From SKVL01 sp046542915 (lineage in GTDB: Bacteria > Patescibacteriota > Minisyncoccia > Phycocordibacterales > CSBR16-193): 5,270 nucleotides of DNA. The position numbers were made by a program, and so were the translations under genes. The notes beneath the pieces were generated by a model. The model was not told where the DNA came from. It saw nothing but the letters and a program-made list of their open reading frames with translations, and did not search any database. Numbering within the stretch: position 1 is the stretch's first letter; every line of letters starts with the position of its first letter. Where the stretch lies: assembly GCA_046542915.1 (NCBI GenBank), contig JBKHAI010000042.1:1-5270 (forward strand). The letters run 5' to 3'. Positions 1 to 5,154 of this stretch are shown piece by piece.

Positions 1-28
1 AAATTAAAAACCCCCGCTTAAGCGGGGA
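1..28 (-). terminator. Rho-independent terminator after tRNA-Asp
   Basis: Reading the minus strand, a 6-bp GC stem (CCCCGC / GCGGGG) with a TTAA loop is followed by GTTTTTAATTT. It begins about 10 nt after the 3' end of tRNA-Asp, as expected for an intrinsic terminator of that transcript. The hairpin occupies about 12-27 and the T-tract about 1-10. The element reaches the window edge, so the tail may continue beyond it. Confidence 0.85.
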
Positions 29-37
29 TCTTTAGTG

Positions 38-112
38 CGCGGGCGACCGGATTTGAACCGGCGATCTCCTCCGTGACAGGGAGGCGTCGTAACCTGGCTG
101 GACCACGCCCGC
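38..112 (-). tRNA. trnD: tRNA-Asp (anticodon GTC)
   Basis: The 75-nt gene folds as a full cloverleaf. The acceptor stem is seven perfect pairs (GCGGGCG / CGCCCGC). The anticodon stem is CCTCC/GGAGG with loop CTGTCAC, giving anticodon GTC for GAY (Asp) codons. The T arm is GCCGG-TTCAAAT-CCGGT. The discriminator base is G73, the usual base and an identity element for AspRS. The D stem has a C13-C22 mismatch, which is tolerated in many tRNAs. The next bases are CAC, so CCA is not encoded and must be added by tRNA nucleotidyltransferase. The gene has its own promoter just upstream and its own terminator downstream. Confidence 0.97.
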
Positions 113-122
113 ATAACTGAGT

Positions 123-151
123 ATTTTAAATAAAAATCATTTTATTTTCAA
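123..151 (-). promoter_or_regulatory. Promoter of tRNA-Asp (-35 TTGAAA, -10 TAAAAT)
   Basis: On the minus strand TTGAAA (146-151, 5 of 6 consensus bases) and TAAAAT (123-128, 5 of 6) are separated by exactly 17 bp. The -10 box ends 10 nt before the first base of tRNA-Asp, so transcription should start about 2-4 nt before the mature 5' end. This suggests that tRNA-Asp is transcribed independently of the upstream CAT tRNA. The surrounding AT-rich inverted repeat (121-154) is probably a by-product of these boxes. Confidence 0.7.
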
Positions 152-178
152 TACCCTGTAAGGAAAAAAATTTCCTTG

Positions 179-252
179 TGCCGGCGGCAGGACTTGAACC
201 TGCGACCTGGAGCTTATGAGTCTCCCGCTCTAACCACCTGAGCTACACCGGC
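179..252 (-). tRNA. tRNA with CAT anticodon (elongator Met or Ile2)
   Basis: The 74-nt gene forms a cloverleaf: acceptor GCCGGTG/CGCCGGC with one T-G wobble, D stem GCTC/GAGC, T arm GCAGG-TTCAAGT-CCTGC, and discriminator A73. The anticodon loop is CTCATAA, giving CAT. The 1-72 position is a normal G-C pair and position 11-24 is pyrimidine-purine (C-G), so it is not the initiator. A CAT elongator tRNA is either tRNA-Met or, if C34 is converted to lysidine by TilS, tRNA-Ile2 reading AUA. Sequence alone does not settle this; I favour Met slightly. The anticodon stem (GGAGA/GCTCC) closes with an A31-G39 mismatch next to the loop, which is unusual. CCA is not encoded (the 3' end is A followed by CAA). 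Confidence 0.93.
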
Positions 253-269
253 ATTTATGATCTTGATAG

Positions 270-297
270 ATTGTAGCAGAAAATCTTATCTTGTCCA
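270..297 (-). promoter_or_regulatory. Promoter of the CAT tRNA (TGGACA, extended -10 TGCTACAAT)
   Basis: The minus strand carries TGGACA (292-297, 5 of 6 to TTGACA), a 16-bp spacer and TACAAT (270-275, 5 of 6). TG one base before the -10 box makes it an extended -10. The predicted start site near 263 leaves a leader of about 11 nt before the tRNA 5' end at 252. Confidence 0.7.
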
Positions 298-470
298 AAA
301 ATTTTGGAAAAGATCCTTATTTTTTCGATTTTCAGCTATAGCTTTGTTGCGAAGGTTAAACTCTTTTCGGAAACCCTAGGTTTTCGACGTGATCTAAAGC
401 AAGGTCTCAAGTTACGACCTTTGTTTGCGGGAAAGCGAGCGTTTTCCCGACTGATCGGCCTCTTTAAGCA
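298..470. other. Spacer with three hairpins, no recognised gene
   Basis: No convincing protein gene lies between the CAT tRNA promoter and the terminator at 471-500. Three successive inverted repeats occur. One at 367-387 has 9 pairs and a CTA loop. One at 396-426 has AAGGTC/GACCTT plus outer AAA/TTT. One at 428-449 has 9 pairs and a GAGC loop. In the first and third, one pair is G-U if the plus strand is the RNA, but A-C (unpaired) if the minus strand is. This weakly favours a plus-strand RNA. No match to tmRNA, RNase P RNA, SRP RNA or 6S RNA motifs was recognised. Confidence 0.3.
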
Positions 471-500
471 AAAGAACACCTTTTTCAAGGTGTTCTTTTT
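471..500 (-). terminator. Terminator after tRNA-fMet, possibly bidirectional
   Basis: A perfect 12-bp stem (AAAGAACACCTT / AAGGTGTTCTTT) lies a few bases after the 3' end of the initiator tRNA. On the minus strand the loop is GAAA, a stable GNRA tetraloop, and the 3' arm runs into TTTT then GCTT. On the plus strand the stem is followed by five T in a row, so it can also stop transcription in the other direction. The GNRA loop fits best with the tRNA as the main client. Confidence 0.85.
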
Positions 501-505
501 ACTTG

Positions 506-576
506 TTGCGGAGGCCGGATTCGAACCGACGCCTGGAGGTTATGAGCCTCCCGAGGTACCACTCCTCCACTCCGCT
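506..576 (-). tRNA. trnfM: Initiator tRNA-fMet (anticodon CAT)
   Basis: The 71-nt cloverleaf has anticodon loop CTCATAA (CAT). Two initiator hallmarks are visible. Position 1-72 is unpaired (A1-A72), which permits formylation and discourages EF-Tu binding. The 11-24 pair is purine-pyrimidine (A11-U24) within D stem GAGG/CCTC. The T arm is GTCGG-TTCGAAT-CCGGC, the discriminator is A73, and CCA is not encoded (CAA follows). Most bacterial initiators have three consecutive G-C pairs at 29-41, 30-40 and 31-39. Here the stem GGAGG/CCTCC gives A29-U41 followed by two G-C pairs. The variable loop has only 4 nt and the D loop 7, making a compact molecule. It lies downstream of the ligA-gatCA cluster with its own promoter and terminator. 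Confidence 0.93.
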
Positions 577-583
577 GTTCGCT

Positions 584-612
584 ATTTTACACAAAAAATG
601 GAGTTTTAGCAA
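584..612 (-). promoter_or_regulatory. Promoter of tRNA-fMet (TTGCTA, -10 TAAAAT)
   Basis: On the minus strand TTGCTA (607-612, 4 of 6) and TAAAAT (584-589, 5 of 6) are 17 bp apart. The -10 box ends only 7 nt before base 1 of the initiator tRNA, so the start site would fall at or one base before the mature 5' end. The tRNA may therefore be made with essentially no leader. Confidence 0.65.
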
Positions 613-658
613 ATAAAAAATTTACGAGAGTGGAAAATTATTGTGCTTGCCCTTGCTT

Positions 659-1279
659 TTATATGAACTTGAACTCTTCAAAAACCGAGCGATAAAGGTC
701 AACAACTCTTTCGGCTTCTCTTTTACTCAAAACAAAGTCTGAGTCATGTGCTATACGATTCCTGAGTTTATGGGCCTTCCAGGCGTTTTCTAAGGTGGAA
801 AAGTCGCTTTTCTCCACTTGTTTTAGTTTTCCGGCTACGGTCTCGGCGGTATATCCCATTTTATCCAAGAGTTCGTCCAAAATGGTGTCGGCTTCCAAGA
901 TGGCTATCCTCCAATCATTGGGATGTTCCGATCGGATGTGGTCCAGGATCCTGTTCCAGCGTTCGTTCTTTTGAGGTTCTGTGAAAGAGATCTGTCTTTG
1001 TGCTGAATTTTCTTGTTCACGTTGCAAAAGAATGTTGATCTTGTAGCTGTAATAGCTATAAAAGAAGATGGAGACGACTAACATAAACATTAAAATTGAT
1101 ACCGGATAGACCAAGTTCTCCAAAAAAGAGTAGAAAAATGACTCCAGTCGCCAAATATCGATGTTGGCTGATAGAAAAGAAAAGAAGAAGACCAAAAGCA
1201 GTAAGGGCAGAAGATAATATGCCATCTCGGCCAAAGGGGTGACCGGAGTAGGTGTTGGTTTTTTCTCTTGGTCGGGCAT
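659..1279 (-). CDS. Two-helix membrane protein with a HEPN-like cytoplasmic domain
   Basis: This 206-residue protein has no name that I can assign. A short proline-rich N-terminus (residues 1-18) is followed by two hydrophobic helices at about 20-38 and 56-76. A charged linker then leads to a soluble helical domain at about 105-204. The domain contains WRIAILEAD (123-131), then AWKAHKLRNRIAH, with the Arg-x4-His motif R173-N174...H178. That pattern, in a small all-helical domain, is typical of HEPN domains; many HEPN proteins are ribonucleases or toxins that act as dimers. With two helices and a short N-terminus, both ends are likely cytoplasmic. It follows gatA by 18 nt and is probably the last gene of the ligA-gatC-gatA operon. 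No Shine-Dalgarno sequence precedes its ATG; the start is chosen as the first Met before the first helix. The ribonuclease role is inference; a non-catalytic scaffold is equally possible. Confidence 0.9.
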   Translation of the reverse strand: MPDQEKKPTPTPVTPLAEMAYYLLPLLLLVFFFSFLSANIDIWRLESFFYSFLENLVYPVSILMFMLVVSIFFYSYYSYKINILLQREQENSAQRQISFTEPQKNERWNRILDHIRSEHPNDWRIAILEADTILDELLDKMGYTAETVAGKLKQVEKSDFSTLENAWKAHKLRNRIAHDSDFVLSKREAERVVDLYRSVFEEFKFI

Positions 1280-1297
1280 AAGAGTTTTTATGAAATT

Positions 1298-2719
1298 TTA
1301 TGATTTTTTCTCAAAATTCTTTCCGATGGAAAAAAGGGTATCTTCTTTTTTCCAAGGCGCTATCAGCTGAAAACCGGCGGGAAGCTCGGATCCTTCTTTT
1401 TTTATATATCCGGCCGGTATTGAGATGGCCGGTACTCCGGCTATATTGGCCGGTACCGTGAAAACATCCGCCATATACATCTGCAAAGGATCTTCGCTTT
1501 TTTCTCCTATTTTAAAGGCCGGGGTCGGGGTTGTTGGTAAAGCAACGGCGTCAACCGGATCTTCTTGTGAGAAGATCCTTTCCAGGTCGGAAACCGCCAG
1601 ACGTCTTACGGTATAGGCCTTGTTATAGTATGTATCATAATATCCGGCTGAGAGGACATAGGTTCCCGCCAAGATCCGTCTTTTGACCTCTTTACCGAAA
1701 AGAGAACGTGTCTTCATATACTCTTCCAGAAGATCCTCTCCTTCTATCTTAACTCCGTAGCGCATACCGTCAAAGCGAGCCATATTGGAGGAAACTTCGG
1801 CCTGTACCAGGACGTAATAGGCGTTTAAGGTGTATTCAAAATAGGGTAGCTCTATTTGTTTTACGGTGTACCCCTTTCTTTCCAGTTCGGCTACATTTTT
1901 TTCAAAATTATCCACCACTTCCTTTTCCACTCCTTCTTTTTTAACAAGGTGCCAAGGAACGCCGATAACTTCCTTCTTATTACCGACTTTTATATTTTTT
2001 TCGTCTTCGTAAGTGGTGGCATCAAGAGGATCTTTTCCTTTAATAGAGTTAAAGAGTATTTCACTGTCAACGACGGTGTTTGTCAGGGGTCCTATCTGAT
2101 CCAGAGAAGAGCCCATGGCGATCAGGCCGAATCGGGAAACCGCTCCGTAGGTTGGCTTGAGTCCCACGCATCCGCAAAAAGAGGCCGGTTGTCTTACTGA
2201 ACCGCCGGTGTCGGAGCCCAAGGCTGCCAGAGCCATTTTTGAGGCTACGGCGGCGGCCGCTCCGCCGGATGATCCTCCCGGTACCCTTTGAAGGTCGTGT
2301 GGATTCTTTGTCTCTTTAAAAGCCGATTTTTCCGTGGAAGCCCCCATGGCAAACTCGTCCATATTGGCGCGTCCCAGAAAGACCGCTTTTTCCTCTTTTA
2401 GTTTCTTGATGACGGTGGAGTCGTAAGGGGCCGTATAATTTTCCAAGACCTTGGAAGCGGCGGAAACCGATCGGCCTTTGATCAGAATATTGTCTTTGAT
2501 CGCCAAAGGAATGCCGGTCAAAGGCGATGATCCACCGGCGTCAATTTTCTTTTGGGCATCTTCGGCTTGTTTCTTAACGTCTGAAAAGACCTCCAAGAAG
2601 GCCGAGATATCATCCTCCTTCTCTTTTATCTTATCTAAATATAGATCACAGAGCTCAACTGCACTGATCTTCCGCTCCTTAAGCGCTTTTTTTGTTTCTT
2701 CCAAAGTAGTGGTCATCAT
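1298..2719 (-). CDS. gatA: Asp/Glu-tRNA amidotransferase subunit A (GatA)
   Basis: GatA is the glutaminase subunit of GatCAB. It releases ammonia from glutamine, which passes to GatB to convert Glu-tRNA(Gln) or Asp-tRNA(Asn) to the amide form in the cytoplasm. The 473-residue protein matches the usual length of about 480. The amidase signature is complete: K75 in PLAIKDN, S150 in the GGSSGG loop and nucleophile S174 in GSDTGGSVRQP form the Ser-cisSer-Lys triad, with the family's spacing of 24 and 99 residues. GLKPTYGAVSRFGL, LDQIGP and the C-terminal LPTTPTPAF and DVFTVPANIAGVPAISIP stretches are typical. It starts 3 nt after the gatC stop, so translation is probably coupled. There is no clear Shine-Dalgarno sequence, and ATGATG makes the start ambiguous by one codon. 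Confidence 0.98.
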   Translation of the reverse strand: MMTTTLEETKKALKERKISAVELCDLYLDKIKEKEDDISAFLEVFSDVKKQAEDAQKKIDAGGSSPLTGIPLAIKDNILIKGRSVSAASKVLENYTAPYDSTVIKKLKEEKAVFLGRANMDEFAMGASTEKSAFKETKNPHDLQRVPGGSSGGAAAAVASKMALAALGSDTGGSVRQPASFCGCVGLKPTYGAVSRFGLIAMGSSLDQIGPLTNTVVDSEILFNSIKGKDPLDATTYEDEKNIKVGNKKEVIGVPWHLVKKEGVEKEVVDNFEKNVAELERKGYTVKQIELPYFEYTLNAYYVLVQAEVSSNMARFDGMRYGVKIEGEDLLEEYMKTRSLFGKEVKRRILAGTYVLSAGYYDTYYNKAYTVRRLAVSDLERIFSQEDPVDAVALPTTPTPAFKIGEKSEDPLQMYMADVFTVPANIAGVPAISIPAGYIKKEGSELPAGFQLIAPWKKEDTLFSIGKNFEKKS

Positions 2720-2722
2720 ATT

Positions 2723-3010
2723 TTACTGTTCCAGTATTCTTTTAACCGCCAAATAACCTTTTTGTTTTTCAGGGAATTGTTTTATTATTCCGTCTTTGTC
2801 ATCTGAAGGGTCTCTTTCGTCACCGCGGGTAACATTGCGGTGTTCACCGGCCGCCGTATCCGAGGAAGCGTCTATGAATTCGGAGACCTCTTGGATCTGG
2901 CCAACATAATTTAACACCTTCTGGAAATCATTTTCCAGACCCTTTTCTTCTTTTTGGGATATCTCTACCCGGGCCAGTTGGGCCATCTTTTTTACCTCCG
3001 TTCTTTCCAT
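2723..3010 (-). CDS. gatC: Asp/Glu-tRNA amidotransferase subunit C (GatC)
   Basis: GatC is the small belt subunit that wraps around GatA and GatB and stabilises the amidotransferase. The 95-residue length is typical. Recognisable family features are the N-terminal helix TEVKKMAQLARVEIS, then a helix with FQKVLNYVGQIQEV, a disordered acidic middle, the NVTRGDERDPS stretch and the C-terminal FPEKQKGYLAVKRILE (usually ending VPKVLE; here the Pro is absent). It lies 33 nt after ligA and 3 nt before gatA. The start at 3010 is chosen because the family conserves the EV..IA.LAR helix start. However, no Shine-Dalgarno sequence precedes it, whereas GGAGGT lies inside the gene 8 nt before the in-frame Met9 codon. 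A possible extended -10 box just upstream suggests an extra leaderless transcript. Confidence 0.96.
   Translation of the reverse strand: MERTEVKKMAQLARVEISQKEEKGLENDFQKVLNYVGQIQEVSEFIDASSDTAAGEHRNVTRGDERDPSDDKDGIIKQFPEKQKGYLAVKRILEQ
2984..2999 (-). promoter_or_regulatory. Internal Shine-Dalgarno and ATG inside gatC
   Basis: The minus strand reads GGAGGT (2994-2999), seven bases, then an in-frame ATG at 2984-2986 (Met9 of GatC). This is the only textbook Shine-Dalgarno/start pair seen near any gene start in the window. GAG GTA also encodes the conserved Glu-Val of GatC, so the match may be coding coincidence. Starting at Met9 would remove the first turn of the conserved helix, so I prefer the longer start. 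Confidence 0.3.
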
Positions 3011-3017
3011 AAGTTGA

Positions 3018-3026
3018 ATATTATCA
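3018..3026 (-). promoter_or_regulatory. Possible extended -10 box before gatC
   Basis: TGATAATAT on the minus strand combines an upstream TG with TAATAT (4 of 6 consensus bases), ending 7 nt before the gatC ATG. No good -35 box is visible. If used, transcription would start on or next to the A of ATG, giving a leaderless gatCA message in addition to read-through from ligA. Confidence 0.3.
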
Positions 3027-3043
3027 TTTTATGACCTTTAGTT

Positions 3044-5050
3044 CTAGCCGGAGCTTACAAGTTCCAAAAGATCTTCTTCATTGAGCGTCTTAACTCCCAG
3101 TTTTTCGGCTTTTTCCGCTTTACTTCCGGGTTTATCACCCAGGACCAAAAAATCCGTCCTTTGTGAAAGGGAACTTGATATTGATCCTCCCTTGGCTCTT
3201 ATTAACTCTTTAGCTCTCTCTCGCGACATCTCTGATAGAGTGCCGGTCAGGACAAATGTCTTACCTTCAAGACTCTGATCCGTTGCAGGGCTATTATCTT
3301 CTACGAGCTTGATCTGTTTGAGGAGTTCTTTTAAGGTTCTTTGATTCTTTTCATCGTCAAACCACTCTTTCAGTGCGGATGCCACGATAGGACCAACTCC
3401 TTCAATTTCTTCTAGTTCCTCCTTGGGGGCTTTTTCTATCTTTTCAAGGGTCTGGAAGTGGTCACTGATGATACGGGCGGTCTCCTCGCCGACGTGGGGA
3501 ATTGAAAGAGAGACCAAAAACCGCGAAAGGGTGATCTCTCGGGAGTCATCTATGGCTAAGAGAAGATTTTCCGCCGCCTTTTCCGCCAGTCCGGGGAGCT
3601 CCTCTAAGTCTCCTTTTTTTAAAGTAAAGATATCTGCGTAAGTGGCGATCAGGCCGGCGTCCAGTAATTTGTCTATTACTTTGGGACCCATTCCGTCTAT
3701 ATTAAAAGCTTTTTGGGAGACGAAGTGGTGGAATTTTTGCCTGACAACCTCGCCGGAGTCGGTCTCGGCGCATTTGTAAGCGGCTTGACCGGGTATTCTC
3801 TCTATACTGCCGTCTCCTCCACAACCTTCCACTTTTTTGGGGAAAGTAATGGGTCTTTCTTTTCCGTCTCTTAATTCTGTCACCACCTTTACTATATCCG
3901 GTATAACGTCTCCGGCTTTTTGGATTATGACGGTGTCCCCGAGGCGGACATCCAGCCTCTTTATTTCGTCTTCATTATGCAAGGTGGCTCTGGAGACGAC
4001 GGAACCGTCAACCGTTACCGGTTTCAGTTTGGCGACCGGGGTGATAACACCGGTTCTGCCGACCTGAAAGGTAACGTCTTCGATTACTGTTGTCGCCTGT
4101 TCTGCCGGGAATTTGAAGGCGATGGCAAAACGAGGGGATTTAGAGGTGTAGCCCAATCTTTTTTGTAGGTGGACCTCGTTTACCTTAATGACAACCCCGT
4201 CCACCAAGTAGTCTTCTTTTTTCGATCTCTTCCGCCATTTTTCCCAGTGCTCTATGGCTTCTTCAATATCGTTGCAGAGTGCGTAATTGGGGTTGGTCTT
4301 AAACCCCAATCTTTTTAAATTCTCCAACTCTTCCAACTGAGTCTCGGAGCGGATCTCTTCGGTTTGGCCTATGTCGTATATGAAAGAGTCAAGATGTCTT
4401 TTTGAAACGATGCTCGGATCCAGTTGTCTGATGGTGCCGGCGGCGGCGTTTCTGGGGTTAGCAAAGGGTGGTTCTCCTTTTTTCTTTTTTTCCGAGTTTA
4501 TTCTTTCAAACTCCCGCTTTCCCATCCAGATCTCTCCTTCAACCACGATATCTATTTCTCGGGTAAGAAGTAAAGGGATGGACCTGATCTTCTTAATGTT
4601 TTCCGTGACATCTTCTCCGGTCCTACCGTCGCCTCGGGTAACACCGCTTTCTAATATTCCTTTTTTATAACTCAAGACTATCTTAAAACCGTCTATCTTG
4701 AGTTCTGAGACGTAGCTCGGTTTTGTTTTGATATTTCGTTCAACTCTTTCGGCGAACTCTAGTACCTCTTCTTTGGTAAAAGCGTTGCCGAATGACCACT
4801 GGGGAACAGTGTGCTCAACCTTTTTAAACTGCGAAAGCGGAACCCCTCCGACCCTCTGGCTGGGGGAGTCGGGAGTTTTTAGATCCGGAAAATATTCTTC
4901 CAGTTCTATGAGTTCTCTCATTAAAGAGTCATAAGCGGCATCTGAGATCTTGGGGTCATCAAGCACATAGTAGTTATGATCGTGTTCTCTTATTTCCTTT
5001 CTAAGTTTCCGTACCCTTTTTTCGGCTTCTTTTTTGGTCATCTTTTTCAT
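3044..5050 (-). CDS. ligA: NAD-dependent DNA ligase (LigA)
   Basis: LigA seals 3'-OH/5'-phosphate nicks using NAD+, joining Okazaki fragments and completing repair. The 668-residue protein has all family domains. Domain Ia has HNYYVLDDP and YDSLMREL (residues 26-47). The adenylation domain has K118 in KIDG, TRGDGRTGEDVT (138-149), VEGE (170-173), ANPRNAAAGTIRQLD (197-211) and the VDGVVIKVN motif (283-291). The OB fold includes VGRTGVITPVA and AGDVIPDI (330-386). A zinc-finger region (about 405-435), HhH repeats (450-565) and a BRCT domain (595-668, EGKTFVLTGTL) follow. Only two of the four zinc-binding cysteines remain (C410, C427). It is first in the operon with gatC-gatA. No Shine-Dalgarno sequence precedes the ATG; Met4 is an alternative start. 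Confidence 0.98.
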   Translation of the reverse strand: MKKMTKKEAEKRVRKLRKEIREHDHNYYVLDDPKISDAAYDSLMRELIELEEYFPDLKTPDSPSQRVGGVPLSQFKKVEHTVPQWSFGNAFTKEEVLEFAERVERNIKTKPSYVSELKIDGFKIVLSYKKGILESGVTRGDGRTGEDVTENIKKIRSIPLLLTREIDIVVEGEIWMGKREFERINSEKKKKGEPPFANPRNAAAGTIRQLDPSIVSKRHLDSFIYDIGQTEEIRSETQLEELENLKRLGFKTNPNYALCNDIEEAIEHWEKWRKRSKKEDYLVDGVVIKVNEVHLQKRLGYTSKSPRFAIAFKFPAEQATTVIEDVTFQVGRTGVITPVAKLKPVTVDGSVVSRATLHNEDEIKRLDVRLGDTVIIQKAGDVIPDIVKVVTELRDGKERPITFPKKVEGCGGDGSIERIPGQAAYKCAETDSGEVVRQKFHHFVSQKAFNIDGMGPKVIDKLLDAGLIATYADIFTLKKGDLEELPGLAEKAAENLLLAIDDSREITLSRFLVSLSIPHVGEETARIISDHFQTLEKIEKAPKEELEEIEGVGPIVASALKEWFDDEKNQRTLKELLKQIKLVEDNSPATDQSLEGKTFVLTGTLSEMSRERAKELIRAKGGSISSSLSQRTDFLVLGDKPGSKAEKAEKLGVKTLNEEDLLELVSSG

Positions 5051-5059
5051 ATAAATGCT

Positions 5060-5068
5060 ATTTTAACA
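5060..5068 (-). promoter_or_regulatory. Predicted ligA promoter, extended -10 TGTTAAAAT
   Basis: The minus strand has TG-T-TAAAAT (-10 with 5 of 6 consensus bases plus the extended TG) ending 9 nt before the ligA ATG. The only -35-like match, TCAACA at 5085-5090, is 19 bp away and weak. The predicted start site near 5052-5053 leaves only 2-3 nt of leader, which agrees with the missing Shine-Dalgarno sequence. Confidence 0.45.
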
Positions 5069-5115
5069 CGGACTGCTTTGATTTTGTTGAAGACCTCTTT
5101 AGCTTGGTAATCAAC

Positions 5116-5136
5116 ATAAACACTGTTGCTGTTTAT
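5116..5136. promoter_or_regulatory. 21-bp palindrome over the pilin -35 box (possible operator)
   Basis: Perfect 7-bp arms ATAAACA (5116-5122) and TGTTTAT (5130-5136) flank a 7-bp centre. The dyad overlaps the pilin -35 box (5126-5131) in the gap between the divergent ligA and pilin genes. Size and placement suit a dimeric repressor, but AT-rich DNA yields such repeats by chance and no regulator is identified. Confidence 0.35.
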
Positions 5137-5154
5137 TGCTTTAAGGGATAAAAT
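5126..5154 (+). promoter_or_regulatory. Predicted pilin promoter (TTGCTG, -10 TAAAAT)
   Basis: TTGCTG (5126-5131, 3 of 6) and TAAAAT (5149-5154, 5 of 6) are 17 bp apart. Six bases separate the -10 box from the ATG at 5161, so the expected start site is the A of the start codon itself, a leaderless mRNA. An AAGGGA at 5143-5148 is too distant to be a good Shine-Dalgarno sequence. Confidence 0.45.

Noticed and set aside
121..154. AT-rich imperfect inverted repeat between two tRNAs as a mobile-element or regulatory repeat
   Set aside because: Its arms coincide with the -35 and -10 boxes of the tRNA-Asp promoter and consist almost wholly of A and T, so chance pairing explains it.
160..177. AAGGAAA/TTTCCTT hairpin directly after the CAT tRNA as a terminator
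   Set aside because: The stem is AT-rich and is followed on the minus strand by ACAGGG, not a T-tract, so it is at best a weak pause or processing site.
304..609. Open frame of 101 codons on the plus strand (TTG start)
   Set aside because: It runs through the terminator hairpin and antisense through the initiator tRNA; the AEAGFEPT-like segment is the familiar false translation of a reversed tRNA T arm. There is no ribosome site.
1425..2756. Plus-strand open frames opposite gatA
   Set aside because: They are antisense to a well-conserved gatA with intact catalytic residues and have no recognisable protein content.
2720..3043. T-box or other riboswitch controlling gatCA
   Set aside because: The gaps before gatC (33 nt) and gatA (3 nt) are too short for such a leader, and no T-box motif is present.
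3081..4934. Plus-strand open frames opposite ligA
   Set aside because: They lie antisense to a complete LigA with all major motifs and look like low-complexity Ser/Phe-rich shadows.
659..5050. Alternative genetic code (UGA as Gly or Trp) as seen in some CPR lineages
   Set aside because: Four complete genes read through without in-frame TGA and Trp is encoded by TGG, so the standard bacterial code suffices.
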